NCBI GenBank assembly: GCA_019114005.1
Contig: DXGH01000049.1
Coordinates: 1-50,956, forward strand
Length of the DNA: 50,956 nt
Direction: 5' to 3'
DNA from: Candidatus Acetatifactor stercoripullorum
GTDB taxonomy: Bacteria > Bacillota > Clostridia > Lachnospirales > Lachnospiraceae
Positions 23,764 to 33,296 of the stretch are shown here, piece after piece. How positions within the stretch are numbered: position 1 is the stretch's first letter; each line of letters begins with the position of its first letter. Below the pieces are notes generated by a model, which saw nothing but the letters and a program-made list of their open reading frames with translations, did not search any database and was not told the origin of the DNA. The position numbers and the translations under genes were made by a program.

Positions 23764-24246
23764 ATGAGAGAAGAATTATTAGCTGTCATTGAAAAAAACA
23801 GCCGGATTGACTTAAAGGAGCTGGCGGTGATTTTGGGTGTAGAGGAGATAGACGTGGTAAACGAGATTGCCGCTTTAGAGGCGGAGGGTATCATCTGCGG
23901 ATATCATACATTGATTAACTGGGAGAAAACCTCTGTGGATAAGGTGGACGCTTTGATTGAGGTGCGCGTGACTCCCCAGAGAGGCCAGGGGTTTGACGGC
24001 ATTGCGGAGCGCATTTATAAATATCCCGAGGTGAGAAGCGTATATTTGATCTCAGGGGGCTATGACCTGATGGTGATTTTAGAGGGAAAGACTCTGCGGG
24101 AGGTGGCAAATTTTGTGTCCGATAAGCTTTCCACACTGGATACCGTATTGAGTACGGCAACCCACTTTATTTTAAAGAAATATAAAGACCACGGCACAGT
24201 GTTTGCACAAAAAGAAGAAGATGAAAGAGAGATGATTACCCCATGA
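23764..24246 (+). CDS. Lrp/AsnC-family regulator
   Basis: 160 residues from ATG 23764 (GGAGTGG four bases before). The N-terminal winged helix-turn-helix (about 5-50; DLKELAVILGVEEIDVVNEI) is followed by the RAM ligand-binding domain (about 65-145; ALIEVRVTPQRG, YLISGGYDLMVILEG). Such proteins sense amino acids. The stop overlaps the aminotransferase start (ATGA), a strong sign that it regulates, or senses the product of, that enzyme. Confidence 0.92.
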   Translation: MREELLAVIEKNSRIDLKELAVILGVEEIDVVNEIAALEAEGIICGYHTLINWEKTSVDKVDALIEVRVTPQRGQGFDGIAERIYKYPEVRSVYLISGGYDLMVILEGKTLREVANFVSDKLSTLDTVLSTATHFILKKYKDHGTVFAQKEEDEREMITP

Positions 24247-25427
24247 GAAATCCGTTAGCAGACAAAATTGTGGAGATTAAGCCGTCGGGTATCCGAAAAT
24301 TTTTTGATATTGTAAGTGAAATGAAGGATGCCATCTCTCTGGGAGTGGGAGAGCCGGATTTTGACACGCCCTGGCATATCCGGGACGAGGGCATTTATTC
24401 CCTGGAGAAGGGAAAAACCTTTTACACCTCCAATTCGGGCTTGAAGGAGCTGCGCATGGAGATCTGTAATTACCTGCAGAGAAAACAGGGGATTTCCTAT
24501 GACTGGAGCCATGAGGTGCTGGTAACGGTAGGAGGCTCCGAAGCCATCGACATCGGTCTTCGGGCAATGATAAACCCGGGAGAAGAGGTTTTGATTCCCC
24601 AGCCAAGCTATGTGTCCTATGAGCCTTGCGCCATACTGGCGGGGGCCGTGCCCGTGATCATCAATCTGAAAGAGGAGAATGAATTCCGGCTGACGGCCAG
24701 GGAGCTGGAGGAGGCCATTACCGAAAAGACCAAGGTGTTAATTCTTCCTTTTCCCAACAATCCCACGGGAGCTATCATGGAAAAGGAGGATTTGGAGGCC
24801 ATTGCGGAGGTTATCTTAAAACATGACATATTTGTCATGTCAGATGAAATCTATGGGGAACTTACCTATAAGGGAGAGCATGTTTCTATCGCAAGCCTGC
24901 CCGGCATGCAGGAGCGAACCATCCTTATCAACGGCTTTTCCAAGGCCTATGCCATGACGGGCTGGAGACTGGGTTATGCCTGCGGTCCCAGGGAGATTAT
25001 TGAGCAGATGACCAAGATTCACCAGTTTGCCATCATGTGTGCGCCCACCACAAGCCAGTATGCCGCTGTGGACGCCCTGAAAAACGGTGACGGGGATATT
25101 GCCGAAATGCGAAAGGCCTATAACCAGCGCAGAAGATATCTGCTCCATGCCTTTCAGGAGATGGGACTGACCTGCTTTGAACCTTACGGAGCCTTTTATG
25201 TATTTCCCTGCATCAAGGAATTTGGCATGACCAGCGAGGAATTCGCGTCCAGATTTTTGGAGGAGGAGAAGGTGGCGGCGGTTCCGGGAACGGCCTTCGG
25301 CGACTGCGGCGAGGGATATCTTAGAATTTCCTATGCCTATTCCTTGGAAAAGCTGAAAGTTGCCATGGGACGTCTGGCACACTTTGTAGCCAGGCTTCGG
25401 GCTGAGCAGGCGTCCAAAAACAACTGA
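24243..25427 (+). CDS. PLP-dependent aminotransferase, class I/II
   Basis: 394 residues. Fold type I features: YTSNSGLKELR substrate region, Asn173 (PNNPTG), Asp201 (MSDEIYG) that contacts the pyridine ring, Lys234 (GFSKAYAMTGWRLGY) that forms the Schiff base with PLP, and a C-terminal arginine region (GEGYLRISYA) for the substrate carboxylate. It transfers amino groups between an amino acid and a keto acid; aspartate, alanine or aromatic specificity cannot be told. It is translationally coupled to the Lrp regulator. Confidence 0.93.
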   Translation: MRNPLADKIVEIKPSGIRKFFDIVSEMKDAISLGVGEPDFDTPWHIRDEGIYSLEKGKTFYTSNSGLKELRMEICNYLQRKQGISYDWSHEVLVTVGGSEAIDIGLRAMINPGEEVLIPQPSYVSYEPCAILAGAVPVIINLKEENEFRLTARELEEAITEKTKVLILPFPNNPTGAIMEKEDLEAIAEVILKHDIFVMSDEIYGELTYKGEHVSIASLPGMQERTILINGFSKAYAMTGWRLGYACGPREIIEQMTKIHQFAIMCAPTTSQYAAVDALKNGDGDIAEMRKAYNQRRRYLLHAFQEMGLTCFEPYGAFYVFPCIKEFGMTSEEFASRFLEEEKVAAVPGTAFGDCGEGYLRISYAYSLEKLKVAMGRLAHFVARLRAEQASKNN

Positions 25428-25443
25428 CAGGAGCAAAAAAGCC

Positions 25444-25941
25444 ATGCACATTGTTCTGCATCAGCCGGAAATACCGGCGAACACGGGAAACATAGGGAGA
25501 ACCTGCGCTGCCACGGGAACCAGCCTCCATTTAATCGAGCCCTTAGGTTTTCGGCTGAATGAAAAAGAAATCAAGCGCGCCGGCATGGATTACTGGCAGC
25601 AGCTTGATGTGACAAGATATCTGAATTTTGAAGAATTTAAAAATACACATCCAGGGGCGAAAATCTGGATGGCTACCACAAAGGCAAAGCGCATCTACAC
25701 GGAGGCGGCCTTTGGCCCGGACGATTTTTTAATGTTTGGGAAGGAAAGCGCCGGGATTCCGGAGGAGATTCTGGTACAATACCAGGAAACGGCTATCCGG
25801 ATTCCCATGCTGCCTTCCATCCGGTCTTTAAATTTGTCCAACTCAGTGGCCATTGTGCTTTATGAGGCCCTACGCCAGAATGGGTTCCCCGAAATGCAGC
25901 TGGAGGGAAGCCTGCACAGGCTGCAGTGGGAGGAAAGCTAA
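25444..25941 (+). CDS. trmL: tRNA (cytidine(34)-2'-O)-methyltransferase
   Basis: 165 residues, the usual length for this single-domain SPOUT enzyme. Motifs: [13 protein letters not shown] at the N-terminus, FGKESAGIP (motif 2), and [20 protein letters not shown] (motif 3), which form the knot that binds SAM. It methylates the wobble base ribose of certain leucine tRNAs. GACAGGAG lies before the ATG. It follows the aminotransferase by 16 bases and ends at a terminator. Confidence 0.95.
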   Translation: MHIVLHQPEIPANTGNIGRTCAATGTSLHLIEPLGFRLNEKEIKRAGMDYWQQLDVTRYLNFEEFKNTHPGAKIWMATTKAKRIYTEAAFGPDDFLMFGKESAGIPEEILVQYQETAIRIPMLPSIRSLNLSNSVAIVLYEALRQNGFPEMQLEGSLHRLQWEES

Positions 25942-26544
25942 GACTGCTTTCTTCCTTCTGCAGTCTTTTTATTGCGCCGACTGTTTTTTGCGGACAGCTT
26001 CCGAAGGAAAACAGCCCCGTAATGGGCCAGAAAGACAAAAAGACCCATCATGGCCAGATAGTCCAGATAGAATAAAATCATAGATTCCCCAAAATCTAAA
26101 AATACAAATTGTGTCCGGAGAAACATATAGGATAAAAGATTACGCTTGATCAATACGGTCAGTCCGTAAAGGGCAATTCCTGCGCCAATTACTGGCAGCA
26201 GAATTTTGCGGACCGAAGAGGGCTTTTTTATCTGCAGCAGCTTCTTTGCAGCCCCCATAAGCATTCCCCAGTGCAGGCCCAGATGCAGCGCCATCAGCAC
26301 AAATCCCCAGCATGGCGGCAGACAGAAAGAGATCCACAACCAGCAAAAAAATTCTGGAAGGGGAATAGCTTCCCCGAAATAGATTTTTATGCCAGCTCCT
26401 GTTTAAAATGTGATGGACAATAAACAGAACAAACATTACTGCGCCCGCCCATTCATGGGCTTCATCGCCCCAGAATTGATATCCCATTAAAAACAGCAGA
26501 GCTATTGTCAGGAGAACATCAATGATAATTTTCAGCTTCCGCAT
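25938..26544 (-). pseudogene. DUF4405 membrane protein, broken by an internal deletion and frameshift
   Basis: Two overlapping minus-strand frames together give a DUF4405 protein. The first (from ATG 26544, AAAGGAG upstream) encodes the N-terminal half: [53 protein letters not shown]. The second frame resumes with [16 protein letters not shown] and the C-terminal helices. In intact relatives about 30 residues lie between these two motifs; here they are missing and the frame changes at about 26305-26315, where TGGGG could serve as both ends of the deletion. The natural first-frame product would carry an unrelated tail. The stop codons of this gene and trmL overlap. Confidence 0.7.
25940..25970 (+). 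terminator. Terminator after trmL
   Basis: AAGACTGC (25940-25947) pairs with GCAGTCTT (25960-25967) and the T-run continues to 25970. It lies inside the 3' end of the convergent DUF4405 pseudogene. Confidence 0.75.
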
Positions 26545-26656
26545 TCCGCGATCCGCTCCTTTCAGCTGTCTTGTCTTTGCTTTCATAATAAATATAAATG
26601 GAAAGCCCTGAGATGTCTAATGCTTTTCTTTTATTGTAAAGTATGCGTTTTTTGTA

Positions 26657-26685
26657 TTGTGTTTGGGAGTGGCACTGTGTAGAAT
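26657..26685 (+). promoter_or_regulatory. Probable promoter of the carbonic anhydrase gene
   Basis: TTGTGT (26657-26662) and TAGAAT (26680-26685), 17-base spacer, 35 bases before the start codon. Confidence 0.5.
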
Positions 26686-26719
26686 ATAGGCAGAGAAAAT
26701 TTGAAGCAGGAGCGGATTT

Positions 26720-27223
26720 ATGATGCTTCGGAATGGACGGAAAATGAAAGTACATGAAACGGCGTTTATCGCCCCGGGAGCGGTGGTGAAGGGAAACGTA
26801 ACTTTAGAGGAAAATGCAAGCGTCTGGTATCACGCTGTAATCAGGGGGGACAGAGACTTTGTCACGGTGGGCCGAGGAAGCAATATTCAGGATAACTGTG
26901 TGGTGCATGTGGAGGAAGGAAATCCCGTGATCCTCGGGGAGCATGTGACCGTGGGCCACGGGGCCATCCTGCATGGCTGCCGGGTGGGAGACAATTCCCT
27001 GATCGGTATGGGGGCCATTGTGATGGACGGCTGTGTTATCGGGAAAAACTGTATTGTGGGGGCTGGAGCCTTGGTGACCCAGAATACAGTGATACCGGAC
27101 AATTCTCTTGCAGTGGGGTCTCCGGCCAGAGTAAAAAGGCAGGTGACGTCTAAGGAGGTAGAGTCAAACCTGCAAAATGCGGCGCTGTATGTGGAGGAGG
27201 CTTTTCTTGCAGCTCATGAGTAA
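26720..27223 (+). CDS. Gamma-type carbonic anhydrase-like protein
   Basis: 167 residues; AGGAG seven bases before ATG 26720. Left-handed beta-helix hexapeptide repeats run through the protein (GNVTLEENASVW, VGDNSLIGMGAIV). Three metal-ligand histidines are in the expected places: His63 (VVHVEEG), His80 and His85 (VGHGAILHG), the last two five apart as in Cam. The acidic loop of archaeal Cam is missing, as in CamH/YrdA-type proteins, so carbonic anhydrase activity may be low. It acts as a trimer in the cytosol. The SNF2 gene starts 27 bases later. Confidence 0.9.
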   Translation: MMLRNGRKMKVHETAFIAPGAVVKGNVTLEENASVWYHAVIRGDRDFVTVGRGSNIQDNCVVHVEEGNPVILGEHVTVGHGAILHGCRVGDNSLIGMGAIVMDGCVIGKNCIVGAGALVTQNTVIPDNSLAVGSPARVKRQVTSKEVESNLQNAALYVEEAFLAAHE

Positions 27224-27250
27224 AAGGAGATTCCAGAGGAAAAACAGAAA

Positions 27251-30200
27251 ATGATGGTGAGCAGACGAATGATAAAAAAACTGGCCGGCGCTGTGACCTA
27301 CAGAAGAGGCGAAGAAATCTACATGATGAATGAGGTGGAGGAAATTTCTGTCCATCCTGATGAAAAAAACAGGAAGGATTATATTCTGGCAAAGGTGCAC
27401 GGCAGCGGCAGAAAACGTTATCAGGTGGATCTGACTTACAGCTATGAACAAGACGAACTGACCGAGTATTACTGCGAATGCCCGGCGTTTAGCAGCTATC
27501 CGGGTCTGTGCAAACATTGTGTCGCTGCCGCTTTGGAGTATATCGGGGACAGGGAGCGTCAAAGAACCATCGAGGAATATCTGATGGAGGCAGAAAGGGA
27601 AAACGGGAAGGGGCGTCCAGCGGTACGAACTGCCTCTGGCTATGCTCCGGCGGTAAAGAAGGAACCGCGTACAACACCTGCTATGAAAACACTTCTGGGA
27701 AACCGGATGATAAGAAGAAGTCTGCCCGTCACGCAGAGCGAGGTCTGTGGACAGGTCTGCCTGGAGCCTTGCCTTTATCTGTCCGGGGAGGATTGGAAGC
27801 TGGATTTTCGGATTGGAATCTCCAGGAAATACGTGTTAAAGGATGTTTTTACTTTTGTGCAGCTTCTGGAAACACAGCAAACCTACGCCTATGGCCAGAA
27901 GCTGAATTTTGTGCATGATATCAGCGCTTTTGCAAAGGACAGCCTTCCGCTGGTAGGCTTTCTTCAGGCATGGGTCAGAAACAATAAAGACCGGTATGTG
28001 CAGACGAAATATTACTATTACGGTTATTTTGAGCAGCTTCCCAAGCTCAGGCACATTCCACTGTCCGCAGAGGAGCTGGAGCAGGTTCTCCGTCTTATGG
28101 AGGGCAGGAAATTTATGGCGGAAATCCAGGGCCATGGCGAGAGCAGCTGGGAGGTCACAGAGGAAAAGCCCGAGCGTCAGGTCATCATTCAGGGAAGGGA
28201 AAAGGGAATTTATGTTTCCTTAAAATCTGTTCCGGGAATTTTTACGGGAACCAGCCTGCTTTCCTTTGGGGAAGGATTGATCTACCGGGAGAAAAGGCAG
28301 GAGCTGGAGCCGGTATTGGACTTTATGAAATGTTTAAGTGAGCTGCCGGAACAGAAGGCGTATATTGAGAAGGCTGACGTCCCCGCCTTTTGCAGAGAGC
28401 TTTTACCCTCTCTGGAAAAGCATTTTGACTGTAAGGCCAGCGATTTTGAAAAGGAAAGCTTTGGGGTTTTGGAGGTTTCCTTTGAAATTTATCTGGATAT
28501 GCCCCAGAAGGATTTCATCACCTGTCAGGTAAAAGCGGTGTATGGAGAAAAAAAATATCAGGTATACGCGCCGCAGCGGGTGCAGACGGACAGAGATCTG
28601 GTAAAGGAAATAGAAGTGTCAGACCGGATAAGCCGTTATTTCAACGCCTATGACGAAAAAAATGCAAGTATGGCTCTTTCAGGAGACGAGGATGCGCTCT
28701 ATGAGCTTTTGACCAGTGGAATCCGGGAATTTCAGGAAATCGGAGAGGTGTTTTTGTCCGACAAACTAAAGCGGCTGCGGGTAAGCCCGGCGCCCAGAGC
28801 TTCTCTGGGAATCTCTCTTTCCGGCGATCTTTTGGAGCTTACCATGACGGCTTCGGACATTCCCCTGGAGAAGCTTCAGGAAATTCTTTCCAGATATGAT
28901 CCCAGAAAAAAATATTACCGGCTGGGGAACGGTGAATTCATCAATATGGAGGGAGAGGAGCTGGGAGCTTTTCTGGAGCTTAAGGAGGGGCTTGGGCTGA
29001 CGGAGGCACAGCTGAAGCAGGGAAAGGTACAGCTGCCCAAGTACCGGGCTTTGTATCTGGATGAGGAATCCAGGGAGTGGGAGTCCCTTTCCGTAAAGAA
29101 AAACAGTGGCTTTAAGGCGCTGGTGCGTAATATGAAAACCGTAGAGGACAATGATTTTGAGACGCCTGAGAGCCTGGAAGGAGTGCTTCGGGAATACCAG
29201 AAAAAAGGATTTTTATGGCTGAAAACTTTGAGGCATAACGGTTTTGGAGGGATACTTGCGGATGACATGGGGCTTGGGAAAACGCTGCAGGTCATCGCCT
29301 TTTTCCTGTCAGAGCAAAGAGAGCGGGAAAAGCCAGAACCCTCCCTGGTTGTGTGTCCGGCCTCCCTGGTCTATAACTGGGTCAGTGAATTTGAACGGTT
29401 TGCTCCTGGACTTTCGGTGCAGGCCATAACGGGAAGCGCTTCGGAGAGGCAAAAAAAGCTTGAGGCGGCAGCGTCTTTGGGCCAAATTTTGATTACCTCC
29501 TATGATTTACTCAGACGGGATATACAGGAATACCAAAAGATCAGGTTTTCCTGCCAGGTGATTGACGAGGCCCAGTTTGTCAAAAATTACAATACTCAGG
29601 CTGCCCGTGCAGTGAAAGAAATTCAGGCAGGCTTTAAGCTGGCTCTGACGGGCACTCCCATAGAGAACCGGCTGAGCGAGCTGTGGAGCATTTTTGATTA
29701 TCTCATGCCAGGCTTTCTGTATTCTTATCAGCGTTTTAAAAGTGATTTTGAGGCCCCTATCGTACAGGGAGGAGAGGAGGCTGCGGCAAAGCGGCTGCGG
29801 AAGCTGATCCGTCCCTTTATTCTCAGACGGCTGAAAAAGGATGTGCTTAAGGACCTTCCGGACAAGCTGGAGGAAAATGTATATGTGCAGCTGGAAGGGG
29901 AGCAGCAGGAGCTGTACGACGCACATGTGAAGCGTATGCTTTTGATGCTGGATCAGCACTCTGAAGAGGAATTCCGCAGAAATAAGCTTCAGGTGCTGGC
30001 GGAGCTGACAAAGCTCAGACAGCTTTGCTGCGATCCCACTCTTCTTTATGAAAATTATAAGGGAGAATCTGCCAAGGCCCAGCTGTGTGTGGATATGATA
30101 AAGAATGCGGTCAGCGGGGGACATAAGCTGCTTTTGTTTTCTCAGTTTACCACCATGCTGTCCCATTTGTGCGGATTGCTGCAAAAGGAGGGTATTTCCT

Positions 30201-30583
30201 ACTATGTGCTCACAGGTTCTACCAATAAAGAAAAAAGAAAGGATCTGGTAGAAGCCTTTCAGAGGGATGATACCTCAGTATTTTGTATTTCCTTAAAGGC
30301 AGGAGGAACCGGGCTGAATCTGACGGCGGCAGACATGGTGATTCATTACGACCCCTGGTGGAACATAGCGGTGCAGAATCAGGCTACGGACCGGGTTCAT
30401 CGTATTGGACAGACCAATGTAGTAAACGTCTACAGGCTCATTGCCAAGAATACCATTGAGGAAAGAATTCTGGCCCTGCAGGAAAAAAAGAAGGGGTTAG
30501 CAGAACAGCTTTTGGGCGGCGAGGGCATGGATCGGATAGATTTTACCAAAGAGGAGCTTGCAGAGCTTTTAAGGGGCAGATGA
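27251..30583 (+). CDS. SNF2-family helicase with N-terminal SWIM zinc finger
   Basis: 1110 residues. SWIM zinc finger with Cys75-x-Cys77 and Cys87-x-His89, then a region (about 130-620) with beta-rich segments of the bacterial SNF2-associated type, then the helicase core: DDMGLGKT (Walker A, about 671), DEAQ (about 771), LTGTPIENRLSELWSIFDYL, and the C-terminal lobe with GGTGLNLTAADMVIHYDPWWN and DRVHRIGQ (about 1049). It moves along double-stranded DNA using ATP to displace proteins; in bacteria some relatives act with RNA polymerase (RapA) or in defence. No defence genes flank it here, so a housekeeping remodelling role is more likely. Confidence 0.93.
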   Translation: MMVSRRMIKKLAGAVTYRRGEEIYMMNEVEEISVHPDEKNRKDYILAKVHGSGRKRYQVDLTYSYEQDELTEYYCECPAFSSYPGLCKHCVAAALEYIGDRERQRTIEEYLMEAERENGKGRPAVRTASGYAPAVKKEPRTTPAMKTLLGNRMIRRSLPVTQSEVCGQVCLEPCLYLSGEDWKLDFRIGISRKYVLKDVFTFVQLLETQQTYAYGQKLNFVHDISAFAKDSLPLVGFLQAWVRNNKDRYVQTKYYYYGYFEQLPKLRHIPLSAEELEQVLRLMEGRKFMAEIQGHGESSWEVTEEKPERQVIIQGREKGIYVSLKSVPGIFTGTSLLSFGEGLIYREKRQELEPVLDFMKCLSELPEQKAYIEKADVPAFCRELLPSLEKHFDCKASDFEKESFGVLEVSFEIYLDMPQKDFITCQVKAVYGEKKYQVYAPQRVQTDRDLVKEIEVSDRISRYFNAYDEKNASMALSGDEDALYELLTSGIREFQEIGEVFLSDKLKRLRVSPAPRASLGISLSGDLLELTMTASDIPLEKLQEILSRYDPRKKYYRLGNGEFINMEGEELGAFLELKEGLGLTEAQLKQGKVQLPKYRALYLDEESREWESLSVKKNSGFKALVRNMKTVEDNDFETPESLEGVLREYQKKGFLWLKTLRHNGFGGILADDMGLGKTLQVIAFFLSEQREREKPEPSLVVCPASLVYNWVSEFERFAPGLSVQAITGSASERQKKLEAAASLGQILITSYDLLRRDIQEYQKIRFSCQVIDEAQFVKNYNTQAARAVKEIQAGFKLALTGTPIENRLSELWSIFDYLMPGFLYSYQRFKSDFEAPIVQGGEEAAAKRLRKLIRPFILRRLKKDVLKDLPDKLEENVYVQLEGEQQELYDAHVKRMLLMLDQHSEEEFRRNKLQVLAELTKLRQLCCDPTLLYENYKGESAKAQLCVDMIKNAVSGGHKLLLFSQFTTMLSHLCGLLQKEGISYYVLTGSTNKEKRKDLVEAFQRDDTSVFCISLKAGGTGLNLTAADMVIHYDPWWNIAVQNQATDRVHRIGQTNVVNVYRLIAKNTIEERILALQEKKKGLAEQLLGGEGMDRIDFTKEELAELLRGR

Positions 30584-30616
30584 GACATAATAATCAAAAG
30601 CGGGAGAAAAACTAAT

Positions 30617-32427
30617 ATGAAAACAATGCTGTATCCTAGAAACACGTTTTCCAGAAGAGCGCTGGATTTAAACGGATTGTGGAAAATTTATTTTGACTTT
30701 GAGGGAGATGGGCGCAAAAGAGGCCTGCAGAATGGAATTCCGGGAAAGGAGACGATTCCGGTTCCTGCAAGCTTTGCAGATTTTTATACGGATAAGGAGC
30801 TGAGGGATTTTTGCGGGGATATCTGGTATGAAACCAGCTTTTTGTGCCGGGAGAATTACAGGGCAGCATCGTGGAGCTGCGCTTTGGAGCAGTGGCCCAC
30901 AGGGCGGAGGTTTATGTAAATGGAGAAAAAAGGGGGTTCCACGAGGGCGGCTTTGTACCCTTCTGCGTTGATGTCACGGACTGTGTCAGATATCAGGAAG
31001 AAAACCGGCTGGTAGTATTGGTAAACAATGAGCTGTCCGATACTTCATTGCCTGCCGGGGAGACTGAAATACTGAAAAGCGGCAGAAAGAAAGCGGTTCC
31101 TTATTTCGACTTCTTTAACTACAGCGGCATTATCCGGCCTGTGTGGCTTATGTCCACTCCCAGGCATAGAATTTGTGATTATTCTGTCAGACATGAGATT
31201 TCCGGAAAGGATGCCTGTACCTGGTATCAGGTGGAAATTGAAAATCCTGAGCCGGATATTAGAATGGAAGTGCGTCTTTGGGATGAAGAAGGGAAACTGG
31301 CCGCGTATTCTGAGGGAATGGAAGGAAAGCTTGTCATTGCAGACGTTCATCTTTGGGAGGTCAGGAACGCTTATCTGTATCGGCTGGAGCTTCGCCTTTT
31401 TCAAAAGGATCAGCTTTTGGATGAATATTCTGAGGAGATAGGAATCCGCACAGTGAGAATCCAGGGAACGGAAATATTGCTGAATGAAAAGCCGATCTAT
31501 TTGAAGGGATTTGGAAGGCATGAGGATTCCCCCGTTTTGGGCAGAGGCTTTTCCCTTGGCTTTTTAAAGAGAGACTTTGAATTGATGAAATGGATAGGGG
31601 CCAATTCCTTCCGCACTTCTCACTATCCCTATGCGGAAGAGGCTTATCAGATGGCGGACCGGGAAGGATTTCTGGTGATTGATGAAGTGGCGGCAGTGGG
31701 ATTTGTAAAAAGAGCGGGAACTGCTATGTTTACTGCTGCAGGAAGCGGCAAGAGGCCGGAGAGCTTTTTTGCGTCTCCGACCGTTGCGCGGCTGAAGCAA
31801 AATCATCTGGAAGCGCTCAAGGAGATGATACAAAGGGATAAAAATCATGCCTGCGTCATTGCATGGAGTCTGTTTAACGAGCCGGAAAGCAATACAGTCC
31901 AGGCCGGGGAGTATTTTCGGGAAATTTTTGAAGCGGCTAAGGCATGGGATGTGCAAAAAAGGCCATGCTCCTTTGCCATGGCGCTGAGCAGCCAGCCCGA
32001 GGATGTGGTCTGTCATCAGTACTGTGACTTTTTGTGCATGAACCGCTATTATGGATGGTATGTAAAGGGAGGCAGCGAAATCTCGGACGCCAAAGAGGCG
32101 TTTTTGGAGGAGATGGAACGGTGGGCTGCCCTGGATCCGCAAAGACCCATGATATTTACAGAATACGGTGCGGATACCCTTTCCTACGAGCATAAACTGC
32201 CCTCCGTTATGTGGAGCCAGGAATATCAAATAGAATATCTGAAAATGTATCACGAAATCTTTGACCGCTATGATTTTGTGAGAGGCGAGCAGGTATGGAA
32301 TTTTGCAGATTTTCAGACGGTAGAGACCACCGGCAGGGCAAATGGCAACCGAAAAGGAATTTTTACCAGAGACAGACAGCCAAAGGACGGCGCCTTTTTG
32401 ATGCGGCGCCGCTGGCTTGAATCTTAA
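30617..32427 (+). pseudogene. uidA: Beta-glucuronidase (GH2) interrupted by a frameshift in a T-run
   Basis: Frame one (30617 to about 30843) encodes the GUS N-terminus: ALDLNGLWKIYFDFEGDG and IPVPASFADFYTD, up to DIWYETSF. Frame two (from about 30844) continues with GELQGSIVELRFGAVAHRAEVYVNG through the end. They join at a run of five T (30839-30843); one more T would restore a single protein of about 603 residues, the normal size. The catalytic residues are intact: acid/base Glu in FNEPE (31879-31881), nucleophile Glu in TEYGADT (32161-32163), and the glucuronate-recognising Asn-x-Lys in NRKG (32347-32355). It would release glucuronic acid from conjugates in the gut. It could be a true mutation, a reversible slip, or a sequencing error. 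Confidence 0.85.
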
Positions 32428-33125
32428 AGCTCATTGGCTTTTGCATCCTCTGTGTTCTGTATTATGCTCTGATACTGGGGGTATTCCCGGAGAAACCGGG
32501 AGATAACCCCAGGCTTTTCCCAATAGTGCATGGGATATACCCTCTTTACCTTGATCTTTTTCAAAAAATACAGGATTCCCTGTGCGTAATCCGCCTCCTG
32601 TCTGGGGTCAAGGGGCAGAAAGGCGGCGTCTACATACTCTTCTTTCAGCAAATCCTTCAGCAGATCTATTTCATGCCGGTAGCTTCCTGTCATCTGCCTG
32701 TTGTATTGTGCTGTTTCTCCCGCCCATACCCAGTCGTTTAAATCTCCGGCGTGATAGAGAATCCCTTCCCGGCAGCGGATCAAAAAGGCCACTCCCGCAT
32801 CGGTGGACTGTAAGGTTTCCAGCACGGTGTTTTGGGGAAGCTCATAGCGGCTGTGAAAGGTGACCCTGACTACATTCGTCTGCTCGGGGTAGCTGCGGGG
32901 AGAAATATCCTTTGCCAGAATGGCGGTGACGCTGTTCATCCCAAGCCCTTTTAAAAGGGAAAACACTTCCCTGTTATAGTGATCCGGATGCCTATGGCTG
33001 CAAAACACAAGGATGGGCTTGTCTGTGTTAAGGGGAGGGAGTTCTCCCCTGTAATAGTCAAAAAGATAATAGCAGTCATTTGTTTCCGCCAGAAAACCGC
33101 TGTGGTAAAGGTAGGTGATTTTCAT
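32424..33125 (-). CDS. MBL-fold metallo-hydrolase
   Basis: 233 residues from ATG 33125, with AGGAGG six bases before it; a further in-frame start at 33146 has none. The zinc motif HxHxDH is seen as SHRHPDHYN, followed by YHAGDLNDW and PMHYWEKPGV, the other metal-ligand positions. The fold is a compact UlaG/DUF-type metallo-beta-lactamase domain. The substrate is unknown. It is convergent with the beta-glucuronidase, and their stop codons overlap by three bases. Confidence 0.85.
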   Translation of the reverse strand: MKITYLYHSGFLAETNDCYYLFDYYRGELPPLNTDKPILVFCSHRHPDHYNREVFSLLKGLGMNSVTAILAKDISPRSYPEQTNVVRVTFHSRYELPQNTVLETLQSTDAGVAFLIRCREGILYHAGDLNDWVWAGETAQYNRQMTGSYRHEIDLLKDLLKEEYVDAAFLPLDPRQEADYAQGILYFLKKIKVKRVYPMHYWEKPGVISRFLREYPQYQSIIQNTEDAKANEL

Positions 33126-33296
33126 GGGCCGCCTCCTGGATTTCATAGTCTGTTTCCCTATTTTATCACAGGCGAAGGTACATTTCCATTGGTTTTCCCT
33201 GGGCAGAACATACTTTTTTCACATTTTAAACAATTTTTCTAAACATTTTCCCGATATACTGATGCCAGCAAGGTAGGAAAAGCGGAGGGATTTCGT

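Noticed and set aside
27251..30583. Part of a phage-defence island
   Set aside because: SNF2 helicases occur in some defence systems, but the neighbours are carbonic anhydrase and beta-glucuronidase, with no nuclease or methylase genes.
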